Position numbers and translations under genes: made by a program. Shown here piece after piece: positions 49,264-58,319 of a DNA stretch of 64,000 nt (positions within the stretch are counted from its first letter, which is position 1; each line of letters begins with the position of its first letter). Below the pieces are notes generated by a model, which saw only the letters and a list, made by a program, of their open reading frames with translations, was not told where the DNA came from and did no database searches. Location of the stretch: NCBI RefSeq assembly GCF_000720135.1, contig NZ_JOIU01000004.1:62001-126000 (forward strand). Reading direction: 5' to 3'. This stretch comes from Streptomyces sp. NRRL S-1022 (lineage in GTDB: Bacteria; Actinomycetota; Actinomycetes; Streptomycetales; Streptomycetaceae).

Positions 49264-50283
49264 ATGGGTGAGCTGCTGGGTGTGGCGGTACTGGGCGCCG
49301 GACACATGGGGGCCGATCACATACGCCGGCTCGACCAAGTAGTCAGCGGCGCCAGGGTCGCGGCAGTGGCCGACCCTGACCGGGCACGGGCCGAGGCGGC
49401 CGTGGCCGGCCTGGAGGGGGTCACCGTGCACACCGATCCGGTGGCCGCCCTCGACGCGCCCGGCGTGGCGGCGGTCCTCATCGCCTCCCCCGGCCCCGCG
49501 CACGAGGAGGCGCTGCTCGCCGCCTTCGCCCGCCGGCTGCCGGTGCTGTGCGAGAAGCCCATGGTGCCGGACTCCACCGGTGCCCTGCGGGTCGTGGAGG
49601 CCGAGGCCGGGATCGGCCGCCGGCTGGCACAGATCGGCTTCATGCGCCGCTACGACGCCGAGTACCGGCGTCTGAAGGCCCTGCTGGACGGGGGCACCCT
49701 GGGCCGGCCCCTGATGCTGCACTGCACGCACCGCAACGTCTCCTCCCCCGCCGGCTTCACCAGCGCCATGCTGATCGACAGCTCGGTCTCGCACGAGATC
49801 GACGCGGCCCGCTGGCTGCTCCGGCAGGAGCTGACGGCGGTCACCGTGCTGCGGCCCACGCCGTCCGCCGGTGCGCCCGAGGGCCTGCTCGATCCGCAGT
49901 TCGTGCTGTTCGAGACGGAGCGGGGCGCCCTGGTGGACGTGGAGGTCTTCGTGAACTGCGGCTTCGGCTACCAGGTGCGCTGCGAGGCCGTGTGCGAGGC
50001 GGGCAGCGCCCGGATCGGCGACGGGCACGGCATGGTGGTCACCACCGGGGGCGGCGCCCGCGAGGAGGTGGCGCAGGACTATCTCGTCCGCTTCGCCGAC
50101 GCCTACGACCGCGAGGTGCAGGCCTGGGTCGACGCGACCCGGCGCGGCGAGGTCACCGGCCCGGACGTCTGGGACGGCTACGCGGCGTCGCTGGTCGCCG
50201 AGGCCGGGGTCCGGGCGCTGCGGACCGGCGGCCGGGTGGCCGTGGAGCCGGCCCCGCGGCCCGCCCTGTACGCCGCACGGTGA
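49264..50283 (+). CDS. Gfo/Idh/MocA-family oxidoreductase
   Basis: 339-residue NAD(P)-dependent dehydrogenase. The Rossmann motif is [18 protein letters not shown] (5-22), the conserved EKP of the active site is in [11 protein letters not shown] (about 97), and the catalytic His region is [16 protein letters not shown]. It is close to the inositol 2-dehydrogenase branch, but no inositol genes are adjacent, so the sugar or polyol substrate is open. Confidence 0.9.
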   Translation: MGELLGVAVLGAGHMGADHIRRLDQVVSGARVAAVADPDRARAEAAVAGLEGVTVHTDPVAALDAPGVAAVLIASPGPAHEEALLAAFARRLPVLCEKPMVPDSTGALRVVEAEAGIGRRLAQIGFMRRYDAEYRRLKALLDGGTLGRPLMLHCTHRNVSSPAGFTSAMLIDSSVSHEIDAARWLLRQELTAVTVLRPTPSAGAPEGLLDPQFVLFETERGALVDVEVFVNCGFGYQVRCEAVCEAGSARIGDGHGMVVTTGGGAREEVAQDYLVRFADAYDREVQAWVDATRRGEVTGPDVWDGYAASLVAEAGVRALRTGGRVAVEPAPRPALYAAR

Positions 50284-50359
50284 CGGTGAAGGGCACCGGC
50301 GGGAACCCCGGCCGGCCGCCTCGAAGGACCGCGCGGGCCGGTTCGGGACCGGTGCGCCG

Positions 50360-50773
50360 TCACACCCCGCCGAACAGCGTGCTGAGCCCCCGCTCCACCA
50401 CGCCCGCCACGTCCTCCTGACCGCTCGGCACCACCGCGTAGGTGCGCACCAGGAAGCGCCGCAGCGCCGAGGCCTGGAACAACAGCAGTGCCATGCCGTG
50501 CGGCGAGTGGAACTCCAGGACCGTCCGGGTCCCGCCGTACGGCCATATCTGCACGTCCCCGTGGCCGGCGGGGGCCCGCAGCCCCTGGTCGAGCAGGGTG
50601 CGCGCGAAGGTCCAGGTCACCTCCTCGCCGTGCAGCGCGGCCTCCGCCGGGAAGTCGACGAACACGGCCAGGGGATCCTCGGCGGTGTAGCGCAGGGTGG
50701 CCGGCACCGGGACCTCCCGGTCCTCGGCGGTGACGAGCCGTGCTTCGGCGAGCTGTTCGACGGTGATGTCCAT
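50360..50773 (-). CDS. SsgA-like protein (SALP)
   Basis: 137-residue SsgA-family protein. This family exists only in sporulating actinomycetes and guides septum placement, germination or spore maturation. Characteristic segments are LRYTAEDPLAVFVDFPAEAA, VTWTFARTLLDQGL, GDVQIWPYGG and RFLVRTYAVVPSGQED. The paralogue identity (SsgA-G) cannot be fixed without alignment. It appears monocistronic. Confidence 0.93.
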   Translation of the reverse strand: MDITVEQLAEARLVTAEDREVPVPATLRYTAEDPLAVFVDFPAEAALHGEEVTWTFARTLLDQGLRAPAGHGDVQIWPYGGTRTVLEFHSPHGMALLLFQASALRRFLVRTYAVVPSGQEDVAGVVERGLSTLFGGV

Positions 50774-51120
50774 GCCCTTAAGGAGTCCGCACGACCCCGT
50801 CGCATGCCGTCAATTCCGGTCAGAGTTCGGCAGGTACCGGCCGCTCCACGGCACTATGGAACACAGGAGCGTCGAACACACGCTTCATCACCGGCAGGCA
50901 GCCCCTCGCCTGCATCAACTCGGCCAGCCGCACTACGACTTGACCGCTGCCGCGCGTACGTCATTCGTACCCGCGGAACGCTCCGGGAAGACTCTGGCAT
51001 ATGCCGGAAGCACCACCGTATCGTGTGTTGCCAAATCCCTTACAGCCTGTCGCCGGCTGTGCCACAGTCGTAGCGGTCCCCCCGTCCTTTGCGCCGTCCC
51101 GTATCCCATCGGAGTGCGTC
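50774..51120. other. 347-base divergent region, SALP and SpoIIE-type genes
   Basis: It holds the promoters of two developmental-type genes. A short frame from ATG 50856 lacks GC3 bias and is not called. A minus-strand GGGTAC near 50966 and TTGACC at 50940 are possible promoter elements, neither strong. Confidence 0.45.
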
Positions 51121-52545
51121 ATGCCGTCCCCAGTCTCCGCGGACCGCCCAGCCGCCCAGCCGCCAGGGCGCGGCTCGGTCGAAGCGCTGATAACGCAGGC
51201 GCGGCGGCTCAAGGGTGACGTGGACGCCGTTCGGCGGGACACCCGGAGCGACGGTGCGGACCCCGAGGAACGCTGGCAGCGCGCCCTGTACGACCTCGCC
51301 CTGCACCAACTGGACGACTTGGACGCCCACTTGGCTCAGCTGCGGGACGGCCCCTCCCCCGCCCCGGCCGAACCCGCCGAACCGCCCGCCGGCCGGCCCG
51401 CCCCCGCCCCGGGCGGTTCGCTGCTCAGCCGCGTGGGCAGCGCCGAATGGAACCTGCTGACCGACGAGGCCACCTGGTCCGGGGAGCTGTACCAGATCCT
51501 CGGCCTGGACCCGGCCCGCCCGGCCCTCACCCTGGACGAACTGCCCAGCCTGATCCTCGACGAGGACCGGCCGAAACTGACCGCGATGCTGACGGACTGC
51601 CTGGTCGACGCCAGACCGATCGACGGCGAGTTCCGCGTCGTACGGCCCGACTCCACCCTGCGGACCGTGCACATGATGGGCGAACCCGTGCTCGGCGCCG
51701 ACGGCGGCACGACCTCCATGTGGGCCGTGCTGCGCGACGTCAGCGAACTGCGCCGCACCCAGCAGACGGTGCGCGAGACCCGTGACTCGCTGCACCGCGA
51801 GCACCGGCGGGAGCAGACCGAGCACCGGATCGCGGCAGAGCTGCAGGAAGCCGTGCTACCGCCATGGCGCGGCTCCCTGCGGCTCCCGCACCAGGGCCCG
51901 GTGGCCCTGGACCTGGCGGCCCACCGCCTGCCGGCCGCGAAGTCCACCCCGATCGGCGGCGACTGGTACGACGCACTGGAACTGTCCGACGGCCAGACCC
52001 TGCTGAGCGTCGGCGACCTCACCGGGCAGGGCGTGTCCCTCGCCTCCGGCATGGCCATGCTGCTCGGCTCCGTACGCGGTATGGCGATGGCCGGCACGGA
52101 CCCCGGCCACCTGCTCACCATGCTCAACCAGTTACTCGACACCACCGTGCAGCCCGCCCTCGGCAGCGCCGTCTGCTGCCGCTACCGGCCCGAGACCCGC
52201 ACGCTGGTCTGGGCGCAGGCAGGACACCCCGCCCCCCTGCTGTACCGCGAGGGAACGGGGTGCCTGCTGAACGCACCGGACGGCGTCCTCCTCGGCGCCT
52301 CCTCGGGCGCCGTCTACGGACAGTCCGTCGTCACCCTGGAACCGGGCGACCTGCTCCTCCTGCACACGGACGGACTGATGTCGGGCCACAGCAGGACGGC
52401 GGCTGCGGACCGGCTCCTCTCGCTCGCCCCACGGTTCGGCGCGGCGCGCACCGCGCAGGACTGTGTGCGAACCGTCGTGGAGGAGTTCGGCGGAGCGGGG
52501 CGCGAGGACGACGCGTGCGTGCTCGTCGCCAAGGTCACCGCATGA
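51121..52545 (+). CDS. PAS-SpoIIE phosphatase with a TTA codon
   Basis: 474-residue PP2C-type serine phosphatase regulator. The N-terminus (1-75) is a helical, charged segment; a PAS domain is about 100-215 (SAEWNLLTDEATWSGELYQI, REVVRPDS-like FRVVRPDST); and the SpoIIE domain is about 260-472, with metal-binding Asp in GGDWYDA, GDLTGQGV and GREDDACVL. Such proteins dephosphorylate anti-anti-sigma factors; RsbW-like ATPases and a SigB-type sigma factor are in this window, but no direct link is shown. Leu338 is encoded by TTA (52132-52134), so translation should need the bldA tRNA. GGAG lies six bases before ATG 51121. Confidence 0.92.
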   Translation: MPSPVSADRPAAQPPGRGSVEALITQARRLKGDVDAVRRDTRSDGADPEERWQRALYDLALHQLDDLDAHLAQLRDGPSPAPAEPAEPPAGRPAPAPGGSLLSRVGSAEWNLLTDEATWSGELYQILGLDPARPALTLDELPSLILDEDRPKLTAMLTDCLVDARPIDGEFRVVRPDSTLRTVHMMGEPVLGADGGTTSMWAVLRDVSELRRTQQTVRETRDSLHREHRREQTEHRIAAELQEAVLPPWRGSLRLPHQGPVALDLAAHRLPAAKSTPIGGDWYDALELSDGQTLLSVGDLTGQGVSLASGMAMLLGSVRGMAMAGTDPGHLLTMLNQLLDTTVQPALGSAVCCRYRPETRTLVWAQAGHPAPLLYREGTGCLLNAPDGVLLGASSGAVYGQSVVTLEPGDLLLLHTDGLMSGHSRTAAADRLLSLAPRFGAARTAQDCVRTVVEEFGGAGREDDACVLVAKVTA

Positions 52546-52550
52546 CTTGA

Positions 52551-52567
52551 CCGACCCGGCGGGTCGG
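52551..52567. terminator. short bidirectional terminator
   Basis: CCGACCC-GGC-GGGTCGG forms a seven-base stem between the convergent phosphatase and NsdA-like genes. Confidence 0.45.
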
Positions 52568-52583
52568 GTGGCGCACGGGCCCC

Positions 52584-54080
52584 CTATGCCTGTGCGCTGC
52601 TGCCGTCCGCCTTGCCCCTCGGCTTGGGCAGCGCGAGCCTGATCTCCTCCCGCAACTGATGGATCTTCGGATAGCCGGCGTACTCCGCGGTCAGCCGGTA
52701 CATCTGCCGCAGCCGGTCCCAGGTGCGCCGGGAGGAGTTCGAACCCATCGACATCAGGGCCAGTCGTGCGTAGCGGTCGGCCTGTTCGGGGTCGTCGGCG
52801 ATGAAGCAGGCCGAGGCCATGGAGAGGTGGTCGAAGATCTTCGACCGCTCCCGTCCGTCGACACGCAGGGCGAGGGCCTTCTCCGCGTAGTACTGCGCGT
52901 GCGCGGCGGCATCGGGGTCGAACTCCGCCAGTGTGCGGTAGGCGAGGGCCTGCATGCCGTACAGGTCCTCGTCCTTGAAGGTCTGCATCCAGTCCGGCGT
53001 CTCCACGTCCTGGCGGTCGGAGACGAAGAGGTCCTCCGCCTGCCCCAGCGTGCGGCGCATGGCCTGGGCCTTGCCCATCGACGCCTGCGCCCAGGCCTCG
53101 ATGGTGTGGAACATCGCCTTCGTACGCGGCTGCAGGCGGTCGCCGGCGCCGGACTGGGCGAGCTTCATCAGGTCCAGGGCGTCGTCGGGACGGCCGAGGT
53201 GCACCATCTGGCGGGCCGCCCGGGACAGCGCCTCACCGGCGCGGGGCCGGTCCCCGCCCTCTCTCGCGGCATGGGCGGCGATGACGAAGTACTTCTGCGC
53301 CGTGGGCTCCAGGCCGACGTCGTGCGACATCCAGCCCGCGAGGACGGCCAGGTTGGCGGCGACGCCCCACAAGCGCCGCTGGAGATGGGGAGGATGGTGG
53401 TAGGCGAGCATGCCGCCCACCTCGTTGAGCTGTCCCACGACCGCCTTGCGCTGCAGCCCGCCGCCACGGGCCGCGTCCCAGGCGCGGAACACCTCGACCG
53501 AGCGCTCCAGTTCCTCGATCTCCTGCGACCCGATGGGGGCGGCCTCGTACCGGTCGAACCCGGCGGGGTCGGCGTGCAGGGGGTCGTCGAGGACAGGGGC
53601 GTCGGCCCTCAGGGTGGGGTCGGTGTGCAGCCAGTCGTACATGGCGCTGCTGAGTGTGGATCCCGCGGCGAGCGCGGCACCCGCGCCCACCAAGCCGCGT
53701 CGGTTGAGCATGAGGTCCATTCCCGTGAATTCGGTGAGGACCGCGGCGGTCCGCTCGGGCGCCCACGGCACACCTTCGGGATGTTCCTCGATCCCGTCGG
53801 CCTGCCGCTTCACCGCACGCCCGTGCCGTACCAGACCGAGGTCCTCCATGGTCACGACACGGCCGAGACGCTCGGTGAACAGAGCCGCCAGCACCCGCGG
53901 TACCGGATCGCGCGGGATCTCTCCCATGTCGATCCAACGCCGCACCCGGGAGGTGTCGGTCGCCAGCTGGGGGTGGCCCATGGCCGCCGCCTGCCGGTTG
54001 ACCAGTCTCGCGAGTTCGCCCTTCGACCAGCCGGCCAGGCCGAACAGGTCCGCCAGGCGGGTGTTGGGTTGTCCGCTCAC
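52584..54080 (-). CDS. NsdA/NsdB-like TPR regulator
   Basis: About 498-residue cytosolic regulator of the Streptomyces NsdA/NsdB group, some members of which repress antibiotic production and sporulation. The N-terminus has a degenerate helix-turn-helix (LFGLAGWSKGELARLVNRQA, TSRVRRWIDMGEIPRDPVPR). A short hydrophobic stretch follows (LVGAGAALAAGSTLSSAMYD), and then about 300 residues of TPR-like helical repeats with GEALSRAARQMVHLGRPDDA. GTG 54080 with GGGGG upstream is preferred over TTG 54125. Tandem 10-base repeats lie 60 bases upstream. The target is unknown. Confidence 0.82.
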   Translation of the reverse strand: MSGQPNTRLADLFGLAGWSKGELARLVNRQAAAMGHPQLATDTSRVRRWIDMGEIPRDPVPRVLAALFTERLGRVVTMEDLGLVRHGRAVKRQADGIEEHPEGVPWAPERTAAVLTEFTGMDLMLNRRGLVGAGAALAAGSTLSSAMYDWLHTDPTLRADAPVLDDPLHADPAGFDRYEAAPIGSQEIEELERSVEVFRAWDAARGGGLQRKAVVGQLNEVGGMLAYHHPPHLQRRLWGVAANLAVLAGWMSHDVGLEPTAQKYFVIAAHAAREGGDRPRAGEALSRAARQMVHLGRPDDALDLMKLAQSGAGDRLQPRTKAMFHTIEAWAQASMGKAQAMRRTLGQAEDLFVSDRQDVETPDWMQTFKDEDLYGMQALAYRTLAEFDPDAAAHAQYYAEKALALRVDGRERSKIFDHLSMASACFIADDPEQADRYARLALMSMGSNSSRRTWDRLRQMYRLTAEYAGYPKIHQLREEIRLALPKPRGKADGSSAQA

Positions 54081-54140
54081 GTAAGCCCCCAGGTTCTCGG
54101 CTGAGTTGACAGTAGCCCGGTGCAAGTTGCCGGGCGACTA

Positions 54141-54170
54141 TTCGCCAGGGTTCGCCAGGGTCCGCCAGAT
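54141..54170 (-). repeat. three tandem 10-bp repeats upstream of the NsdA-like gene
   Basis: TTCGCCAGGG twice exactly, then TCCGCCAGAT. The unit matches one helical turn, so a protein could bind all copies on one face. They sit between the NsdA-like gene and the divergent phosphotransferase gene. Confidence 0.65.
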
Positions 54171-54367
54171 GGTGTGCCACTGGTCATCGGGTGTCAGGTA
54201 GGAACGCGCCACCCCGACCCGGTCGCCGCCCTCCGTCCGAGGGCGCGTGACGGCACGACGGCATACGGCCGGACACATTCCCCAGGGTGTGTCCGGGCGG
54301 CCGGGCCGGGTGGGGCGTGAGACGCACAGGCAGGCACCGCAGGCACACGAAGGGATCTGTATCTCCC

Positions 54368-55516
54368 ATGTACGCAGCATCGTCCTCCGTGTCCGCCCCG
54401 CCCCGGCCGCCGCGACCCCGCCCGGCGGGCGGCGGGCCGTACCTCGATCCGGCGGCGCGTCCGGGGAGTCCCGTGCTGGGCGCGGGCCGGCCCCGGCGGA
54501 TCCCGGGGCAGCCCGGGACCCCACCGCTCAGCGGGAGGCTCGACCTGTCCGGCCCCCAGGGTGCGCAGCTGCGCACCGCGCTCGCCGCGGTGCACCGGAT
54601 CTGCCCGGAGTTCGCCCCGGTCCAGGTCCTGCGGCGCAGCGGACGGTCCGTCCTCCTCGTGGGGACGACGGGACGCAACACGGCCGTCGCCAAGTGTCTT
54701 CTGGACCACTCGCCCGCCTGGGCGGAGCGGAGCCGTCAGGAGATAGCCGCATACCGTTCGTTCGTCCGGCACCGGCCGCCGGTCCGGGTGCCGAGGCTGA
54801 TCGCGGCGGACCCGGACAACTGCACGCTGGTCATCGAGCGGATGCCGGGCCGGACCGCGGCGTTCCAGCGGCACCCCACGGAGGCCCCGCCGCGCGCGGA
54901 CATCCGGGCCGCGCTCGGCGCGATCTGCCGGGTGAACGCCTGGCGGCCCCCGGCGGGCACGTTCGACATGCCCCTGGACTACGCGGCCCGGATGTCCCGG
55001 TACCACGAACTGGGCCTGCTCACCGACCGGGACCTCGGCGACCTGCAGAAGCTGCTGCACGGCATCGCGCACGAGGTGGGCCGGCACGGCATGCTCCAGT
55101 TCTGCCACGGCGATGCCCTGCTCTCGAACATCCTGCTGTCCCCGGCCGGTCCAGTGCTGGTGGACTGGGAACACGCGGGCTGGTATCTGCCGGGGTACGA
55201 CCTGGCGACGCTGTGGCTGGTCCTCGGGGACGCCGCCCCGGTGGCCCGGCGCCAGATCAGCCAGATCGCCCAGTCGGCGGGCCCGGCCTCCCGGGACGCC
55301 TTCCTGGTGAACCTGATGCTGCTGCTGACCCGGGAGATCCGTACGTACGAGACGGCCGTGCAGCGTTCCATGCACGAGGTGACCCCGGCGGCACCGGGTA
55401 CGGCCCACCCGGGTGCTGCGCCGTCCGGCGAGGAACAGCGGCTGCTGCTCAGGCGGCTGCACGACGACTGCCAGATGGCCCGCAGGGCCGTGCGTGCGGC
55501 GGTCGGCACTCGCTGA
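54368..55516 (+). CDS. APH-fold phosphotransferase
   Basis: 382-residue choline/aminoglycoside kinase-like protein. The catalytic loop is [13 protein letters not shown] (about 245-257, with the HGDxxxxN pattern) and the metal Asp is in [19 protein letters not shown]. The first 55 residues are Pro/Gly/Arg-rich and disordered. The substrate is unknown; wall, lipid or antibiotic substrates are all possible. No strong Shine-Dalgarno is seen before ATG 54368. It is divergent from the NsdA-like gene and ends in a strong hairpin. Confidence 0.85.
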   Translation: MYAASSSVSAPPRPPRPRPAGGGPYLDPAARPGSPVLGAGRPRRIPGQPGTPPLSGRLDLSGPQGAQLRTALAAVHRICPEFAPVQVLRRSGRSVLLVGTTGRNTAVAKCLLDHSPAWAERSRQEIAAYRSFVRHRPPVRVPRLIAADPDNCTLVIERMPGRTAAFQRHPTEAPPRADIRAALGAICRVNAWRPPAGTFDMPLDYAARMSRYHELGLLTDRDLGDLQKLLHGIAHEVGRHGMLQFCHGDALLSNILLSPAGPVLVDWEHAGWYLPGYDLATLWLVLGDAAPVARRQISQIAQSAGPASRDAFLVNLMLLLTREIRTYETAVQRSMHEVTPAAPGTAHPGAAPSGEEQRLLLRRLHDDCQMARRAVRAAVGTR

Positions 55517-55529
55517 CGGGGACGACGGC

Positions 55530-55564
55530 TCCGCGGTGCGCCCTGAGCGGCGGCGCACCGCGGA
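55530..55564 (+). terminator. terminator of the phosphotransferase gene
   Basis: TCCGCGGTGCGCC (55530-55542) pairs perfectly with GGCGCACCGCGGA (55552-55564), a 13-base stem with a nine-base loop, 14 bases after the stop. Confidence 0.8.
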
Positions 55565-55778
55565 CCTTCGTACGGGCCGGCGTCGACGGCCACTGGTGTA
55601 TGCCAGTGACGCCCCGCAGGCCCGCGCACCGCCGCCGCGAAACTCGCCGAAAACCTTGCGTGACGTGGGAAGTCGCCTTCCTGAGGGCATCATTGACGGA
55701 TCGTCGGCCAGCGGGTACCACTGACCCAGCTCTGGCGCCGCACGCCCCGCCATGCTCCGCCCGTCACAGGAGGCCGCC

Positions 55779-57755
55779 TTGCGAGGATCCGCCACCGACC
55801 CCACGCCCGCCCCCGGCCACAGACGTCTGCGGCGGACCGCCGTACCGCTGGCCTCCGTGGCCCTGCTGCTGCCGCTGCTCGGCTCGGCCCCGGCCCCGGA
55901 CCCCGCCGCCGCGGACTCCGCCACCCACCGGCTCCAGCAGGCGTTCGCCGGCGCGGCGGCCGAGTACCACGTGCCGCAGAGCGTTCTGCTGGCCGTCTCC
56001 TACCTGCAGTCCCGCTGGGACCGGCACGCCGGCGCGCCGAGTGTGACCGGCGGCTACGGCCCGATGCACCTCACCGACGCCCGGACCGCGATCGCCACCG
56101 CGGAGCACTTCGCGGAGGGCACGGAGGACGCCCGCGGTGACACCGCCCGTGCGGCGCTGCACCCCTCCGTCGAGGTGCCGGCCGAGTCGGCGGTCCCGGC
56201 CCGCCTGAGGACACTGCCGAAGGCCGCCGAGCTGACCGGTCTCCCCGCCGAGGAGCTGCGCACCGACCCGGCGGCGAACGTGGCCGGCGGTGCCGCTCTG
56301 CTCGCCGCCGCGCAGAAGGAGCTGGGTGAGCCGCTCAGTGCCGACCCGGCGCAGTGGTACGGAGCGGTGGCGCGGTTCTCCGGCGCCGACGACACGGCGA
56401 CGGCGGCCAGGTACGCCGACGATGTGTACGACGTGCTGCGCACGGGCGAGGAGCGCACCACGGACGACGGCCAGCTGGTGACCCTGGCCGCCCAGCCGCG
56501 GCTGACCGCCGACACCGCCCAGCTGCGGCGGGCCGGTCTGCGCACGCTGCCGGCGGACGGCACCGAGTGCCCGCGGTCGGTGTCCTGCGAGTCGGTCCCG
56601 GCGCCCTACGCGGAGTTCGGGGACAACGACTACGGCAACCACGATCTCGGCGACCGTCCGGCGTCGCAGAGCATCAGGTACATCGTCATCCATGACACGG
56701 AGGGCGCCTGGGACGGGGTGATGAAGCTGATCCAGGATCCCACCTATGTGTCGTGGAACTACACGATTCGCTCCACCGACGGTCTGATCGCCCAGCACGT
56801 CAAGGCGAAGGACGTGGCCTGGCACGCGGGCAACTGGTACGTCAACGCGAAGTCGATCGGCATCGAGCACGAGGGCTTCCTCGCCTCGCCGGACGCCTGG
56901 TACACGGAGGCGATGTACCGGTCCTCGGCGCGGCTGGTGCGGTACCTGGCCAGGACGTACGGCATCCCGCTGGACCGGCAGCACATCCTGGGCCACGACA
57001 ACGTGCCCGGGCCGACCGCGTCCAGCGTGCCGGGGATGCACACGGACCCGGGGCCGTACTGGGACTGGCGGCACTACTTCCGGCTGCTTGGGCAGCCGTT
57101 GCGGCGCACGGCCGGCCCGCACTCGGGCGTGCTGACGATCCTGCCGGACTACGCCTCCAACCAGCCCGTGTACACCGGCTGCACCACCAGGGGCGAGCCG
57201 TGCGCGGCGCACGGCTCCAGCGAGGTGCGGCTCTACACGGACCACGACGTGACCGCGCCGCTGATCAAGGACATCGGTCTGAAGACGGACCCGACGGACG
57301 GGGTCAACGATCTGTCCTCGCGGGTCTCCACCGGCCAGAGCTACGCGGTGGCCGACCGCTGGGGCGACTGGACGGCCATCTGGTACCTGGGCCAGAAGGC
57401 CTGGTTCCGCAACCCGGTGAAGGACCCCACGGCCGTCCCGGCGAGGGGGCTCGTGGTGAGGCCGCGGGACGGCCTGGCGAGCGTCCCGGTGTACGGCCGG
57501 GCCTATCCGGAGAAGGAGGCCTACCCGGCGGGCGTCCCCGCGCAGTCCGTGGTGCCGCTTCCCTACACGATCCCCGCCGGGCAGAAGTACGTGGCGGGTG
57601 ACGAGGTGCCGGGCGAGTACTACTACGCGGTCACCTTCACCCCCGACTCGCACCGGGTGGTGGCGGGCCAGGACCTGTACTACGAGATCCAGTACGGCCA
57701 CCGGATCGCGTTCGTCCGGGCCGCGGACGTGACGCTTGAGGCAGCCGCCCGCTAG
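55779..57755 (+). CDS. secreted N-acetylmuramoyl-L-alanine amidase
   Basis: About 658-residue exported cell-wall hydrolase. Signal peptide is about 1-45 (AVPLASVALLLPLLGSAPAP). Residues about 50-230 resemble a lysozyme-like/transglycosylase helical domain (FAGAAAEYHVPQSVLLAVSY, GGYGPMHLTDARTA). The amidase_2 zinc domain (about 300-430) has YIVIHDTEG, AWHAGNW, GIEHEGF and GHDNVPGP. The C-terminal 200 residues are SH3-like (VADRWGDWTAIWYLGQKAWF). The start is TTG 55779, because AGGAGG lies five bases upstream; the ATG at 55752 has no such site. Confidence 0.9.
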   Translation: MRGSATDPTPAPGHRRLRRTAVPLASVALLLPLLGSAPAPDPAAADSATHRLQQAFAGAAAEYHVPQSVLLAVSYLQSRWDRHAGAPSVTGGYGPMHLTDARTAIATAEHFAEGTEDARGDTARAALHPSVEVPAESAVPARLRTLPKAAELTGLPAEELRTDPAANVAGGAALLAAAQKELGEPLSADPAQWYGAVARFSGADDTATAARYADDVYDVLRTGEERTTDDGQLVTLAAQPRLTADTAQLRRAGLRTLPADGTECPRSVSCESVPAPYAEFGDNDYGNHDLGDRPASQSIRYIVIHDTEGAWDGVMKLIQDPTYVSWNYTIRSTDGLIAQHVKAKDVAWHAGNWYVNAKSIGIEHEGFLASPDAWYTEAMYRSSARLVRYLARTYGIPLDRQHILGHDNVPGPTASSVPGMHTDPGPYWDWRHYFRLLGQPLRRTAGPHSGVLTILPDYASNQPVYTGCTTRGEPCAAHGSSEVRLYTDHDVTAPLIKDIGLKTDPTDGVNDLSSRVSTGQSYAVADRWGDWTAIWYLGQKAWFRNPVKDPTAVPARGLVVRPRDGLASVPVYGRAYPEKEAYPAGVPAQSVVPLPYTIPAGQKYVAGDEVPGEYYYAVTFTPDSHRVVAGQDLYYEIQYGHRIAFVRAADVTLEAAAR

Positions 57756-57771
57756 CCCGGCCGCAGCCGGC

Positions 57772-58269
57772 TCAGCCCTGCTGGAAAAGCTCCGCCGGGA
57801 GCGGCTTCAGCAGGGCGTACAGGTCGTCGGTGATCGGGCGGTCCCAGGCGGCGATGGTCACCAGGACGCCGTCGCTGCGGTCGAACTGGACGCAGGAGAT
57901 CCGGCTCTCGGAGAGCTTCAGCCGGCGCACGATGAGCAGGTTGTCGCCCTGGAGCACCGGGGTGTCCTCGACTCCGACGACCGTGACCTCCTCGTCGTTC
58001 TCCAGCGCCAGCAGCAGCTGGCCCACCTCGAACGGGATCTCTCCCTCGGCGACCTCGCGCGCGGGGGAGCCTTCCGGGAGGTTGCCGATGATCATGGCGG
58101 GGCCGCGTCCGCCGAACAGGTCGTAGCGCAGGAAAACGCCCTGGCAGGTGCCGTCGGGGGCGGGCAGCAGGCCCGCGCCGAGATTGCCCGGCCAGTCGCC
58201 CGGGTCCATGGCCAGCACGTCGAAGTCGGGTCCGGCAGGGGTCGCGCTGCGGCGGCGGAGGAACGACAT
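57772..58269 (-). CDS. hypothetical protein
   Basis: 165-residue cytosolic protein that I do not recognise. It is mostly beta (VFLRYDLFGGRGPAMIIGNL, EVTVVGVEDTPVLQGDNLLI, VQFDRSDGVLVTIAAWDRPI) with a helical C-terminus (DDLYALLKPLPAELFQ). It has good codon bias. It is convergent with the amidase gene, 16 bases away. Confidence 0.65.
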   Translation of the reverse strand: MSFLRRRSATPAGPDFDVLAMDPGDWPGNLGAGLLPAPDGTCQGVFLRYDLFGGRGPAMIIGNLPEGSPAREVAEGEIPFEVGQLLLALENDEEVTVVGVEDTPVLQGDNLLIVRRLKLSESRISCVQFDRSDGVLVTIAAWDRPITDDLYALLKPLPAELFQQG

Positions 58270-58319
58270 GCGGCCATGGTACGTGGGCTGCGGCGGAAGT
58301 GCCGTGACGGGGTCGTCGC

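Noticed and set aside
50940..50971. SigB-type promoter for the SsgA-like gene (GGGTAC on the minus strand)
   Set aside because: It is nearly 200 bases from the start, and a GNNT -35 occurs by chance about one time in five at the allowed spacings.
50856..51120. Short frame starting MEHRSVEHTLHHRQAAPRLH
   Set aside because: Third-position GC is low and irregular, it has no family motif, and it overlaps the expected promoter of the phosphatase gene.
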